Shown here piece after piece: positions 36,599 to 45,850 of a stretch of 64,000 nt of DNA. The DNA is taken from the NCBI RefSeq assembly GCF_900105045.1, contig NZ_LT629739.1:1426001-1490000 (forward strand), written 5' to 3'. The notes beneath the pieces were generated by a model, which saw nothing but the letters and a program-made list of their open reading frames with translations, had not been told where the DNA came from and did no database searches. Every line of letters starts with the position of its first letter. Positions within the stretch are counted from its first letter, which is position 1. The translations under genes and the position numbers were made by a program. Origin of the DNA: Brevibacterium picturae. Its GTDB lineage: Bacteria > Actinomycetota > Actinomycetes > Actinomycetales > Brevibacteriaceae.

Positions 36599-37233
36599 CA
36601 CGTTTGCGATTTGTCGTCGAGTACATCAGCGATCAGACCGTCGAGAGTTGAGCGGTCGACGATCCCGACGACACGAGCGGCGGGACGACCATTGGCATCG
36701 AGAACCACCGTCGACGGCACGGCCTGGGGCGGCAAGAGGCCGCTCAGTGCTGACACAGCCCGACCTTCCTTGTCGAGCATCGAGGGGTAGGTGATGCCAA
36801 ATTGCCGAGCAAAAGCGTCCGCGGCGGGAGCCTCATCTCTGACATTGATTCCAAGAAAACGGACTCCTTCGTCGCGGAACGAATCGTAGCTTCTCTGAAG
36901 GTCTGGTGCCTCTTCTCGACACGGTGGGCACGCTGCGTACCACAAGTTCAATACGACTGGGCTGCCCTGCCATTCTTGCAAGTCGAAGGCGTTCCCGTTC
37001 GTCGTGTTTCCAGCCAGCTTCACGGCTGTTGGGCGTTTCGATTGGGGAATTTGGGTGACGACTCCCGTGCCCGACACGTACCCCTTGTCGTTTGACCCAG
37101 AAGCGTCCTCGACGTCCTTGACAGCGGGAGCGCATCCGGTGATCGCTGCCAGCATGATCGCGAGAACAGCGCTCCCATAAGCCAAACGAGAGAGGGAATG
37201 GATTCGAGATCGCTGTGCATGCGTGTGTCGCAT
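36598..37233 (-). CDS. TlpA/ResA-like thioredoxin lipoprotein
   Basis: This 211-residue protein has a signal peptide with lipobox AITGC at about residue 34 and a thioredoxin fold with active site YAACPPCREEAP near 102. It also has VRFLGINVRDEA, then the cis-Pro AVPSTVVLDANGR. It works outside the membrane, reduced by the adjacent CcdA, on cytochrome c or copper-centre assembly proteins. AAAGGAG precedes the ATG. Confidence 0.88.
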   Translation of the reverse strand: MRHTHAQRSRIHSLSRLAYGSAVLAIMLAAITGCAPAVKDVEDASGSNDKGYVSGTGVVTQIPQSKRPTAVKLAGNTTNGNAFDLQEWQGSPVVLNLWYAACPPCREEAPDLQRSYDSFRDEGVRFLGINVRDEAPAADAFARQFGITYPSMLDKEGRAVSALSGLLPPQAVPSTVVLDANGRPAARVVGIVDRSTLDGLIADVLDDKSQT

Positions 37234-37273
37234 GTTGACTCCTTTAATGCGGAAAAACCCAACACCATTCTAC

Positions 37274-37774
37274 ATGTTGTCGAATAGTAGTTCGCGCTGC
37301 TCCCGACTTCGAAGTCGTCATCGAAGATCCGCCAGCTGGATTCAGCGCGCCCTGGTTGTACTCGTGGCTGCTCCACCGTGCGCTTTGGCGATCGCAGTAC
37401 GCGTCATCGTGATCTCAGCGATCGGCGCGGGGTCGAAGTACGGCGTGGCATCAAGTCCTGGGTGGCATTTGAATACCCCGATAGTGCTGTGTGGAACCGT
37501 GATGAACACGCCGCAGGCAGAGGCATTCGGCCGTCCCAACCCAATTATCGGGATTGCCGGGAGTGGGGGAGGTTTCCATCGGTGGTTCTGGATCGGCATC
37601 CAGGTTGGTGTCACATTCGCGATGGTGTTCGTGCACTGGTTGATCTATCAGTGTCTTTACGTCAACGGTGCATTGCGACCGTATTGCATGATCGTGTGGG
37701 CTGTAACGACTCCAATCGTCTGGCTCATCACAGTCCAGTTCCTCCAACGCCTGCTTCACTCTTTATCACTCTGA
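37274..37774 (+). CDS. Hypothetical membrane protein
   Basis: This 166-residue open frame is divergent from the TlpA-like gene. It has three hydrophobic segments (near 25-50, 98-118 and 135-155) and a Ser/Arg-rich start. There is no ribosome site and no known family, so it may be spurious or a remnant. Confidence 0.3.
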   Translation: MLSNSSSRCSRLRSRHRRSASWIQRALVVLVAAPPCALAIAVRVIVISAIGAGSKYGVASSPGWHLNTPIVLCGTVMNTPQAEAFGRPNPIIGIAGSGGGFHRWFWIGIQVGVTFAMVFVHWLIYQCLYVNGALRPYCMIVWAVTTPIVWLITVQFLQRLLHSLSL

Positions 37775-38427
37775 GTCAGGCGCACTATCGAGTTCCGCGA
37801 GGGCAATCCTTACTGCTTGGTGACTCGGGATTCTCATCCTGATTGTTCACTGTTTCTGGGACTACTCGGCCAGCCTCGTCTGATCAGAGTGAGGCACAGC
37901 CGGGCACGTCTCCGTTCCGAGTGCAGTTGGCTTCTGATATCTAGTCGCGGAGAAACGCGTGATCTCTGAAGACGCCCCACGACTGGTGGGGTGGTCGCGA
38001 ACAACCTTGTATCGACGTCGCCAAACAGCCCGTAACCACGAGACCCTGATCGAATCACTGTGACTTGGACAGTCTGATTACGCGTCCCCGACGCTGGTCG
38101 CGCTGAACTCACTATTCACATCACCGGTACCAGCAGTCACGCGAACGGAACCTTGTGCGGGACAGTCTTTGGTGCCATCGCGTGTTCTGCGTGGCCGTAG
38201 GTACGGATTCGCGGACGCAACGGACCAAATGTAGTTCACATGGACATTTCACGCAAAGTTAACTATCAGAGACTGGGTACAGCTCGGGCCGAGCATTCTC
38301 TCAACCTGGCATGAATATAATCATCGTGGCTTGTTTTATTGATAAGCACGAACTGCTGACTGGGACGACTGAACGCACTATGTGCTGGTCGCCCGAGGGC
38401 GGCCCTGATGCTAAGAGAGGAGTGCCC
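37775..38427. other. Intergenic stretch at the end of the low-GC island
   Basis: I see no credible gene on either strand in these 650 bp. It holds a CCCCAC-GACTG-GTGGGG hairpin at 37975-37991 and a TATAAT at 38316-38321, a possible -10 element for the next gene with a leader of about 100 bases. Confidence 0.4.
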
Positions 38428-38901
38428 ATGAATTCGATGCAGACTTTGCTTGCGACCGTTCGTCGCCGTGAAGCGAATCTGAACGTGACCCTGGGCGTGC
38501 AGCGTGTGCTGCAGCTCCTTGTGATGCTCGCAGCAGTGGCATTCGTACTGCATCTGACGGCTATCCAGCACAGCAGTCACCTGTCACACGGGGACCACGC
38601 TGGCAGTGCTTTTGACGTCCACGCTGAAAGCTCGGCCGAGACTCCCACAGCTACGAGCTCTGTGTTCGACGAATCGGCTCCTGATTCTCCGCTGGCTACT
38701 GCTTTCGACGTCGGCCACGAGTTCGAATGCGACGAGTCCTCCGCGCTGAGGGGCGATACGACCTTAATCGCGCCGGAACCGGCCTTACCGTGTTTGCAAG
38801 TCGCCCCTCCGATCGAACTGACTTATCCCCTGCCAGATTTCTCTGACCAGGTCAGACGTGCTCCTGATCTCGTTTGCGAGCTGTGTGTTCAACGGATTTA
38901 G
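38428..38901 (+). CDS. Small membrane-anchored His/Cys protein (DUF6153-like)
   Basis: This 157-residue protein has one membrane helix near residues 25-45 (VLQLLVMLAAVAFVLHL) followed by IQHSSHLSHGDHAGS. It then has scattered cysteines (FECDES, LPCLQVA) and a C-terminal LVCELCVQRI. Its build and ending resemble the protein at 59876-60271. GAGAGGAG precedes the ATG. Extracytoplasmic metal binding is inferred from the His and Cys residues and from the metal genes around it. Confidence 0.55.
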   Translation: MNSMQTLLATVRRREANLNVTLGVQRVLQLLVMLAAVAFVLHLTAIQHSSHLSHGDHAGSAFDVHAESSAETPTATSSVFDESAPDSPLATAFDVGHEFECDESSALRGDTTLIAPEPALPCLQVAPPIELTYPLPDFSDQVRRAPDLVCELCVQRI

Positions 38902-38979
38902 AAGGACTGTGCGTATCTAACGCACCGCTCTTCGCCATCTATGAAACACAGTGCACCACGTGAACGAAAGTAGACAGTC

Positions 38980-39969
38980 ATGCCCGAAAACATCCACAGC
39001 TCCCTGATGACCTGTGTCGGAAACACTCCCCTGCTCCGATTGGACCGATGCTTCCCCGACCCCTCCCGAGAAGTCTTGGCCAAACTTGAAATGCTCAACC
39101 CGGCAGGCAGTATGAAGGACAGGCCTGCACGATTCATCATCGAACAAGGATTGAGCTCCGGACTGCTGCGCCCTGGGATGCGCCTGGTTGAAAGCACTTC
39201 AGGCAACCTCGGCATCGCATTGGCCACGATGGCCAAACTGAACGGTCTCAAATTCACCGCAGTAGTGGACCCAAAGACCACCCCGACCAACTTCCAACTG
39301 CTCACAACCGTTGGTGCCGACATCGAGCTTGTGACCGAACTCGACGCGAACGGCGGGTACCTTGATAGCCGAGTCCGGCGAGCTCAGGAACTCGCTGCCA
39401 GCGACCCCGACACGGTGTGGGTCAACCAATACGCCAATGAACTGAACTGGCGTGCCTACCACGAAACAGCAGGCCAAGAGATCCTGGACGCGATCGAGGA
39501 ACCAGTGGACTACTTGGTTGCGGCAGTATCGACCACGGGTTCAATTCTGGGATTGGCGCGACGCCTGCGCAGTAAGTTCCCGAACATGCAAGTGGTCGCG
39601 GTCGACGCCGTGGGATCGGTCATCTTCGGCGCGCCTCCTGCCTCCCGAGAAATCCCTGGATATGGGGCTAGCCGTGTGCCGGAATTGTTCTCCCCGTCAG
39701 AGATTGACGACGTTATCCATGTCGACGATGCCAGTGCCGCCCAGGGGTGCCGGCACTTGGTGGCCACCGAAGGTGTCTTGGGAGGAGGGTCCTCGGGGGC
39801 AGTTGTGGCCGCGCTGCAGGAATTGCTGCCCAGGACGCCAGTCGGTAGCCGAATCGTGACCGTTCTGCCCGATCGCGGAGAACGGTACCTGGATATGGTC
39901 TATGACGACGACTGGGTGGCCAACCTCCCCGCCCCGCAGCGTGAGTCGGCAACGACCGCTTCGTTGTGA
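38980..39969 (+). CDS. SbnA-like PLP enzyme (aminocarboxyethyl-glutamate synthase type)
   Basis: This 329-residue enzyme is a fold-type-II PLP protein of the cysteine-synthase superfamily. It has TCVGNTPLLRLDRCFP, then LAKLEMLNPAGSMKDRPARF with the PLP Lys, VESTSGNLGIALATMAKLNG and GGGSSGAVVAAL. The NPAGSMKDRPA form is that of SbnA, which joins O-phosphoserine and glutamate in staphyloferrin B synthesis, not of CysK. It overlaps the MFS gene by GTGA and is followed by an SbnI-like gene, which strengthens this reading. No SbnB is present, so the product may be used as such or modified elsewhere. Confidence 0.75.
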   Translation: MPENIHSSLMTCVGNTPLLRLDRCFPDPSREVLAKLEMLNPAGSMKDRPARFIIEQGLSSGLLRPGMRLVESTSGNLGIALATMAKLNGLKFTAVVDPKTTPTNFQLLTTVGADIELVTELDANGGYLDSRVRRAQELAASDPDTVWVNQYANELNWRAYHETAGQEILDAIEEPVDYLVAAVSTTGSILGLARRLRSKFPNMQVVAVDAVGSVIFGAPPASREIPGYGASRVPELFSPSEIDDVIHVDDASAAQGCRHLVATEGVLGGGSSGAVVAALQELLPRTPVGSRIVTVLPDRGERYLDMVYDDDWVANLPAPQRESATTASL

Positions 39970-41204
39970 CGACACAGCAACTCGTCACCCGGAAGTCTCT
40001 GCGATGGGAACTGCGCGGATACGATTCGCGCAATATGGCTTTCCTGTGGGTGGGGCAATTCGTCAACACTGCTGGGTTGATGATGCTGGTCCCGATCATG
40101 CCGTTCTACCTGAATCAGATTGGGACCAGCGGTACTGCCGAGACGCAGACATGGGCGGGAGTGGCCATTGCTGCTCCTGCCCTGGCCCTGGCGGTAGCGA
40201 CCCCGCTATGGGGAAAGCTGGGCGATCGCATCGGCCGCAAATGGATGGTGGTTCGGGCGCTGCTCGGATTGGCGGTGGCCATGGTCATCATGGCCACCGC
40301 CGTTGCCCCCTTGGCTCTTGTGGCCGGGCGACTGCTTCAAGGATCTCTCGGCGGGGTGGTAGAAGCCGCTGCAGCATTTGCTGGGTCAACCGGGTCGAAT
40401 AAAAAGCGCGGATCATCGTTAGGTAAATCCTTCAGCGCTACTGCTGCCGGTGCGCTGGCAGGTCCCATTGCAGGAGGATTGCTAGTCGGTACCGGCGGGC
40501 TGAAGCTGCTGATGTTCATCATCGCGGCCTTGGCTACGGCACTGGCTATCATTTGCGCCCTCGGGCTGCGCGAGCCCGAGGGCCAACGAAACACCAGCAA
40601 CCTCGCTCAAGGTGGCAGGTTTCTCCAGCATGGGCTGTTGCGTCAAGTGCCAGGAGCCATCACTTTGGCGCTGGCCGCGGCAACAGTCTATTTCGGAGTT
40701 TACGGTCTGATCCCCGTATATGCGCTACACGTCGATCGTATTGTCGACGGCGGTGATTCGGCGAGCCTCTGGGTGGGGGTCCTTCACTCTGTGATGTGGT
40801 CGGGCACCTTGGCAGGATCGTTCTGGTGGGGGCGTCGCAACGACTCCACTAAACGTCCGCTGCACGCCTTTTCGCTCGCGATCGGAGGCTGCGCCGTGAG
40901 CATCGCGTTGCTCGCATTGCCTCTGTCGCCTTTCCTGATGCTCCCGATTCGGCTCGTGCAGGGATTCTGCTTCGCAGCCCTGGCACAATCACTGTTCCAT
41001 CATTTCAGCCAGCACGCGCCGGACTCCCAGAAGAGCTCGTCCATCGGTGCCGCCAATAGTTTTCTACTCATTGGCCAATCCGCCGGGCCGTTACTGGCTG
41101 GCCCGCTGGTGAACGCTCTGCCGATCCCAGCCGTCATCTTGATCATGGCCGGAGCCTGTTCGCTCAGCTTCGCCCTGGTTGTCCGGACAGTACGTGCAGA
41201 ATAA
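39966..41204 (+). CDS. MFS exporter, SbnD-like position
   Basis: This 412-residue protein has twelve predicted helices, the MFS loop GKLGDRIGRKWMVVRALLG between helices 2 and 3, and GRLLQGSLGGVVEAAAAF. The GTG start overlaps the SbnA-like stop. It probably exports the product of the neighbouring enzyme, as SbnD does for staphyloferrin B. This is inferred from gene order, not from a specificity motif. Confidence 0.8.
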   Translation: MTTQQLVTRKSLRWELRGYDSRNMAFLWVGQFVNTAGLMMLVPIMPFYLNQIGTSGTAETQTWAGVAIAAPALALAVATPLWGKLGDRIGRKWMVVRALLGLAVAMVIMATAVAPLALVAGRLLQGSLGGVVEAAAAFAGSTGSNKKRGSSLGKSFSATAAGALAGPIAGGLLVGTGGLKLLMFIIAALATALAIICALGLREPEGQRNTSNLAQGGRFLQHGLLRQVPGAITLALAAATVYFGVYGLIPVYALHVDRIVDGGDSASLWVGVLHSVMWSGTLAGSFWWGRRNDSTKRPLHAFSLAIGGCAVSIALLALPLSPFLMLPIRLVQGFCFAALAQSLFHHFSQHAPDSQKSSSIGAANSFLLIGQSAGPLLAGPLVNALPIPAVILIMAGACSLSFALVVRTVRAE

Positions 41205-41224
41205 CAAGCCTTCGTGAGGACTAC

Positions 41225-42442
41225 ATGTTAAACAGCAGCAATCTCCATGAACGACCAGAAAATATACAACAAGCCCAGGGCGATTCGCCCCATCGAGACA
41301 GCACCGGAGTCCACGTTGTCCCCTTCCGTGGTTGGCGATTCACCGAGGACCACCGCGTTACGTCCAAACCCAGCAGCTTCACACCATGGGCCCAGCACGG
41401 AACACCAAGCCAGCTCGCCGATACTTTCACCGCATGGCAACAAACCGGTGCAGTAGTCCAGGATCGGGACTCGTCATTCTACGTCTACGAACAGACAGGT
41501 CCGCAGGGTGTCCAGCGCGGCGTTCTAGCCGCGGTTCATGTGCAAAGCGACCTCTGCCCACATGAGCAGGTGATTCCTGAGAAAGTCAATGCAATCGCCG
41601 AGCTCATGGAAGGCGCTGGGATGAACCTTGACCCCGTGCTTCTCGGGTTCTCTGGTGATGGTTCCACGACTGGCTGCATCAGGTATTCCCTGACAAGGGA
41701 ACCAGCAATGGAAATCCTGTCAGCCGATGGGCAGTTGCACCGACTATGGCCCATCACTGACGGCCACTGGATTGAAGCGATTACCGAGGAACTTCGCACC
41801 CGACCGGCCCATATCGCTGATGGCCACCACAGACACGCGGCCGCGCTACAGCTACAACGCTCAAACGAAGGGAGAGCCTGGGACTATTTTCCAGCTCTTC
41901 TCGTCGATATTGAAACAAGTCCCATGCAGCTCTCTCCCATTCACCGAGTGTTGCCCTCGGCAGACCCCTGTCAGGCCCTCGATACGGCACGTACTCAGTT
42001 CAAAGTGCAGTCGTTATCCGGCGGGGTCGACGACTGGATCGCTAGCCTGAACCAGCAGGCGACCATCGGACCTGCATTTGTCCTCGTGACTTCCCACGGG
42101 GCATACATCGCCACCGACCCCCACCTTGATTACTTGAAACAAGTGCAACGGGACTCTCCCGCCTCATTACGCAACATGCATCTCGCCGTTTTGCACGATG
42201 CGCTAATCGACGACTTGTGGAAGATCCCCGATCATCCGGAGACCATCAACTACGAGCACACCGCTCAATCAGCTGTGCAACGAGTGCTAGAAAACAGTGG
42301 GGTGGCCGTGCTGACGACACCGCCGACTCGAGAGGAGCTCGAATCAGCCGCGCTTGCAGGGGTCTGCCTCCCGCGCAAATCCACCTCATTCGGTCCAAAA
42401 CCGCATCCCGGCCTCACTTTTCGAACAATTGAAGGTAACTGA
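41225..42442 (+). CDS. DUF1015 protein, SbnI/SerK-like free-serine kinase candidate
   Basis: This 405-residue protein belongs to the DUF1015 family. VVPFRGWRFTEDHR is near the start and the conserved IADGHHRHAAALQLQ is near 197. Characterised members (SerK, SbnI) phosphorylate free L-serine to O-phosphoserine, the substrate of SbnA. It lies 20 bp after the exporter gene, so a pathway serine, O-phosphoserine, amino-acid conjugate, export is a consistent reading. Activity is inference. Confidence 0.72.
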   Translation: MLNSSNLHERPENIQQAQGDSPHRDSTGVHVVPFRGWRFTEDHRVTSKPSSFTPWAQHGTPSQLADTFTAWQQTGAVVQDRDSSFYVYEQTGPQGVQRGVLAAVHVQSDLCPHEQVIPEKVNAIAELMEGAGMNLDPVLLGFSGDGSTTGCIRYSLTREPAMEILSADGQLHRLWPITDGHWIEAITEELRTRPAHIADGHHRHAAALQLQRSNEGRAWDYFPALLVDIETSPMQLSPIHRVLPSADPCQALDTARTQFKVQSLSGGVDDWIASLNQQATIGPAFVLVTSHGAYIATDPHLDYLKQVQRDSPASLRNMHLAVLHDALIDDLWKIPDHPETINYEHTAQSAVQRVLENSGVAVLTTPPTREELESAALAGVCLPRKSTSFGPKPHPGLTFRTIEGN

Positions 42443-42933
42443 GTCCTCGGGTCAGTGATTTAATTTGCTGCCACACAACCAAGGGAGACCGTAGGACCGG
42501 ATCGGAATCATCTTCGAACCATCAATTCACACACTGCGATGGGGGCACGACTGTGCTCTCATTGCAGTGTCTTTTCGCGTCATCGAGAAATTCTTGATAC
42601 TGACGCCGCAGCGCAACTAAATTCACAGAGAATCGTCGCTGAAACTCACAATCGCCGCGAGGTTTCGCGCAACCGACTTCTGATCACATGCAGGTTGCGC
42701 AAACGACTGCTGAACCATCGGCGTTCACCGGCCGCCAGCACAATCCCCCACTATCACCGCACCAACCGTGTAGCCGACTCCTGAAAAGGACAATGTCTCT
42801 CCAACTGGTGAGCTTCGAGCCGAAGGTACCAAGCAACTCAAGTGGTAGAGCGAGGCGCAGGTATGTTGAAGAAGGTGGGCTTTGAGGCCGCCTGAAACTG
42901 AGTCAAGCAAGCAGCCTCAATGTGGACTTCGCA
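42443..42933. other. Intergenic stretch without visible gene
   Basis: These 490 bp between the convergent SbnI-like and CueP genes contain only short unsupported frames. No clear terminator or repeat was found. Confidence 0.4.
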
Positions 42934-43512
42934 CTAGGCGAGGTGGAGATCAGTGATGCAAGTAGCGCCATCTTCGGTGGTGGAGAAGGTGGTCTTTCCG
43001 ACCTTGCCATCGTGGCTGATTTCAATGGTGCCTTCGAGGTCTCTGGGCACCCAGAAGCCAACAAACCCATTATCGTAAGTCGTCGCCTTCTCGTCGACAA
43101 CAACGTCGCCGGTGGAGTCGTCGATGATCCGAACATCGACACTCTCATTGCCAAGCTCACCAAGACAGGTTGTCAGGCTGTGGTAGAAGCACTCGTGACT
43201 TTGATTCTCATATGGGGCAATAGAGAGATAGGTGGAGTCCTCGGGCATATCCAGTGTCACCTCTTGCGCCTTGTCAGTGAGCACCAGCTCGTCCGGATAG
43301 ACGGACGCCATCAGGTCAGTGGGGCGATCAGTTACCTTGATCCTGTCGAGATAGTCGATGGCTTCGATGGCGTCCATCTCGGCCAGGCCGTAGTCAGCAA
43401 GAAGGTCCGATGGTGCTGCTTGTTCTGTCTCGGACGGCGGGTCCGCGTCGGACAATGAGCATCCGGTCAGTGCCAGTACAAGGACTGCCGTGGCGATGGC
43501 TAGTCGTTTCAC
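42934..43512 (-). CDS. cueP: CueP-family copper-binding lipoprotein
   Basis: This 192-residue exported protein has a signal peptide with lipobox LALTGC and the CueP core: HECFYHSLTTCLGELGNESV (near 118), ATTYDNGFVGFWVPRDLEG and a C-terminal ATCITDLHL. CueP binds copper outside the cytoplasm and in enterobacteria belongs to the copper-stress regulon. The GTG at 43512 has GAGATGAT before it and gives a proper signal peptide. An ATG at 43551 would add 13 residues. Confidence 0.85.
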   Translation of the reverse strand: MKRLAIATAVLVLALTGCSLSDADPPSETEQAAPSDLLADYGLAEMDAIEAIDYLDRIKVTDRPTDLMASVYPDELVLTDKAQEVTLDMPEDSTYLSIAPYENQSHECFYHSLTTCLGELGNESVDVRIIDDSTGDVVVDEKATTYDNGFVGFWVPRDLEGTIEISHDGKVGKTTFSTTEDGATCITDLHLA

Positions 43513-43610
43513 ATCATCTCGATTCGTCGTTGAGGGACTGTTGTGTCTCAAAGGCCAGTATTCGCAATGTGGGGCGTCCTGCGTATGACGTCTCAGCTAT
43601 CGGTCTCGAT

Positions 43611-43880
43611 ATGCCAGATGACGGACACTGGTTGACCGGGGAACTTTCCGTCAACCATTTAGCCGACATCGTTGATGAATCTCCGACCTCGGTATCTCAG
43701 CACTTGGCCCGATTGCGCATGTCACGGATGGTGACAAGCAGGTATGGAGGCACAAAAGTCTTCTACTCACTCACCGACGAACACGCCCGCCGTCTTGTTG
43801 TCGATGCCATCGAGCAGGCCGAACACACCATCGGACGCAATCATCATCACCTGAGCGCCACTCCCCACGAGAAGCCATAG
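43611..43880 (+). pseudogene. ArsR/SmtB-family regulator lacking its N-terminus
   Basis: The 89 residues start at MPDDGHWLTGELSVNHLADI and hold the recognition helix SPTSVSQHLARLRMSRMVTS, the wing YGGTKVFYSLTDEHA and HTIGRNHHHLS. The first two helices of the fold (FRMLADATRVRIIL type) have no equivalent in any upstream frame, so it appears truncated. It precedes a broken CDF gene, the usual partner of such a regulator. Confidence 0.6.
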
Positions 43881-43900
43881 CATGGGCACGTCCGACATCA

Positions 43901-44399
43901 GAGCACAGCCACGACGACTATCATCACGACCATCCAACAGGACTCAGGGGTGTGATCTACGGGCTCTTCGTTCCCCGGCATCCATGCCCGCGCTGACGGA
44001 CTGACCTCACTGGCCGTCGTCGTCGGCGTCATTGGCGTCGGCCTCGGTCTGCCCTGGGCCGACCCTGCCATCGGGATCATCACCTCTTTGGCGATCTTCG
44101 TCCTTCTGATCACCACCACCAAAGACTTCGGCCACCGACTCCTCGATGGAGTCGACCCCCACCTGACGGAGACCGCTGAGGATGCCATCCGGGGACTGCC
44201 CACAGTCTTCGATGTCACCGAGCTACGACTCCGATGGAACGGTCACCGCTTGAATCTCCAAGCCAACATCATCGCTACCGACGCTGAGACAGTTGACGAC
44301 TTCAAAGTCCTCCAGCGAACTGTCGAAACCTCAATCAGGGATGCCTTGCCTGGAGTCGGCGATGTCATCGTTACCCCAGCGCCGTCTGCCGTTCCCTGA
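43901..44399 (+). pseudogene. CDF cation-efflux gene with internal deletion
   Basis: The His-rich CDF N-terminus is readable (EHSHDDYHHDHPTGLRGVIY, GLFVP). The frame then breaks and resumes at IHARADGLTSLAVVVGVIG with the last helices and the cytoplasmic domain (TVFDVTELRLRWNGHRLNLQ). About four helices with half of the metal site are missing. The only good start codon is in another frame. A zinc/cobalt/iron exporter was lost here. Confidence 0.7.
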
Positions 44400-44558
44400 A
44401 TCTCGGTCGTCGGCGATACCCGTATCGACGCTGACTAACCCAAAACTCTGACTCGACCGGCTGCCGTTGAGGAATCAGCCGTGCCAGATGCAGTTACCGG
44501 TGTCGTGGCACACGTGCCTCCTGCACCGACACGGGCAGTCAAGTCTTTGCCATCGTGA

Positions 44559-44873
44559 TCACTGGCCTCTGACATCCTCAATGGCGGTTTTGAGTTGCTG
44601 CTCGCTCGGTGCCCCAGCAAGACCGTCGCCGGTCGGATACACGCGACAAGCAAACGCGCCCGCCGGACCCCTGGATGCGAAAAGGTCGACTCCATCGACC
44701 AAGACCGTGGGCGAGCCAGCGAACCCGTAGTCTCTGGCCGCAGCATCGGTATCAATCAATATCGGTTCGATAACACCGCTTTTCAGGCCCAAGTCTGTGA
44801 GAACGCGTTTGACCCGTGCGATGACCAACTGCCAATTCGGGCAGTCTCGGTTGTAGAGCACCTGACCTTTCAT
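44559..44873 (-). CDS. Thioredoxin-like small protein linked to metal resistance
   Basis: This 104-residue protein starts KGQVLYNRDCPNW and has a cis-Pro motif FAGSPTVLVDGVDLF and ACRVYPTGDG, the pattern of thioredoxin-fold proteins found beside mercury and other metal-resistance genes. The active site keeps one Cys of CxxC. GGAGGG lies 8 bp before the ATG. It is divergent from csoR and shares its operator region. Confidence 0.62.
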   Translation of the reverse strand: MKGQVLYNRDCPNWQLVIARVKRVLTDLGLKSGVIEPILIDTDAAARDYGFAGSPTVLVDGVDLFASRGPAGAFACRVYPTGDGLAGAPSEQQLKTAIEDVRGQ

Positions 44874-44976
44874 TCCTCAGTTCCCTCCCCTTGCTGGAAT
44901 CCCTGACACTATCGGTTCGACGCGGCAAAGGTCCTACCCAAATTTCCTCACGCCGGAGCGCAGTCACTATCGACAT

Positions 44977-44995
44977 TATACCCCCTATAGGTATA
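44977..44995. promoter_or_regulatory. CsoR operator before csoR and the complex-I-like operon
   Basis: TATACCCCCTATAGGTATA is a near-perfect palindrome of the CsoR type (A/T-rich ends, C run, G run). It lies 62 bp upstream of the csoR start and 104 bp from the divergent thioredoxin-like gene. Confidence 0.65.
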
Positions 44996-45056
44996 GCCTG
45001 ACCTTCAGATACCTAGCAGGGAAACCGAACAGCAGATGAAACCTCAGGAGCCACCA

Positions 45057-45431
45057 ATGACCACAAATGATGTTCCCGTCGTCGCCGACGGCGACCTGCC
45101 CGAAACGCCGGAAGTCGACCAGACTGCCAACTGCCACACCGCTGGCCACCAGCACGGTTACATCCAGGATAAGAAGCAGTATGAAAGACGCCTGTCTCGC
45201 ATTGAGGGGCAAGTTCGGGGTATTCAACGCATGGTCGATGAGGAGAAATACTGTATCGACATCCTCACCCAGGTCTCGGCCATCCAGTCGGCCCTACGCA
45301 ATGTTGCCCGCGGGCTCCTCGACGACCACCTACGCAGCTGCGTCGCCGATGCCGCCAAAACCGGCGGGGCCGAGGCCGAAGAGAAACTCGACGAAGTCTC
45401 CGAGGCCATCGGACGGCTCATGCGTAGCTGA
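45057..45431 (+). CDS. csoR: CsoR copper-sensing repressor
   Basis: This 124-residue four-helix CsoR/RcnR-family protein has RRLSRIEGQVRGIQRMVDEE. The Cu(I) ligand set Cys-His-Cys is intact: EEKYC on helix 1-2, and DDHLRSC with H-x3-C. An extra CHTAGHQHGY tail is at the N-terminus. Binding of Cu(I) releases it from DNA. CAGGAG lies 6 bp before ATG 45057. The nuo-like operon begins 77 bp after its stop on the same strand with no terminator visible, so copper control of that operon is likely. Confidence 0.9.
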   Translation: MTTNDVPVVADGDLPETPEVDQTANCHTAGHQHGYIQDKKQYERRLSRIEGQVRGIQRMVDEEKYCIDILTQVSAIQSALRNVARGLLDDHLRSCVADAAKTGGAEAEEKLDEVSEAIGRLMRS

Positions 45432-45508
45432 CCCTACTGGGAGGCCACCTCGTTCGGGTGGTCCGCAACGATTGTGTTTGCCTCAACGATGTGGAAGGAC
45501 GGGAGCCA

Positions 45509-45850
45509 GTGGACGGAATAGTGGGTATGGGCATGGTCGCCATAGTTGCCGTCGTTCTCCTCTATGGATTACACCGGGCTGTCAGTGTACTGGCTCAACC
45601 ATTGACTGTGCTTCCAGCTCAGTCGGGGTGGATTCCACAGGAACACGCTTTGTCTCGGTATCATGTGCGTTGGTACCTGGCCTCGATCGTCTTCCTCGCA
45701 TTCGATGTCGAGATGCTGTTCATGTATCCGTGGGCGATCGTCGTGGCTGAGAAGGGGATCTCTGCCGTGATAGAGATGTTTCTCTTTCTTGGCGCACTCC
45801 TGGTTGCCGTCGCATGGGCCTGGAGGGAAGGTGCCTTCCGATGGGTATGA
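45509..45850 (+). CDS. nuoA: NuoA-like subunit of a complex-I-like system
   Basis: This 113-residue protein has three membrane helices. The NuoA signature is kept: SRYHVRWYLASIVFLAFDVE, then MLFMYPWAI, with the FDVE Glu and Asp. GAAGGACGGG precedes the GTG at 45509, preferred to an upstream in-frame ATG. It is first in an eight-gene operon, and its stop overlaps the next start (ATGA). Confidence 0.85.
   Translation: MDGIVGMGMVAIVAVVLLYGLHRAVSVLAQPLTVLPAQSGWIPQEHALSRYHVRWYLASIVFLAFDVEMLFMYPWAIVVAEKGISAVIEMFLFLGALLVAVAWAWREGAFRWV

Noticed and set aside
37266..37285. Possible fourth BlaI operator before the TlpA-like gene
   Set aside because: TTCTACATGTTGTCGAA has a different spacing and mismatched arms compared with the three good sites, so it was not listed as an operator.
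40115..40600. Minus-strand frames opposite the SbnD-like MFS gene
   Set aside because: They are shadows in the complementary frame of hydrophobic codons, with no independent features.
45458..45508. Upstream extension of nuoA to an in-frame start at 45458
   Set aside because: The extra residues (VRNDCVCLNDVEGREP) are not NuoA-like, and the GTG at 45509 has the better ribosome site.
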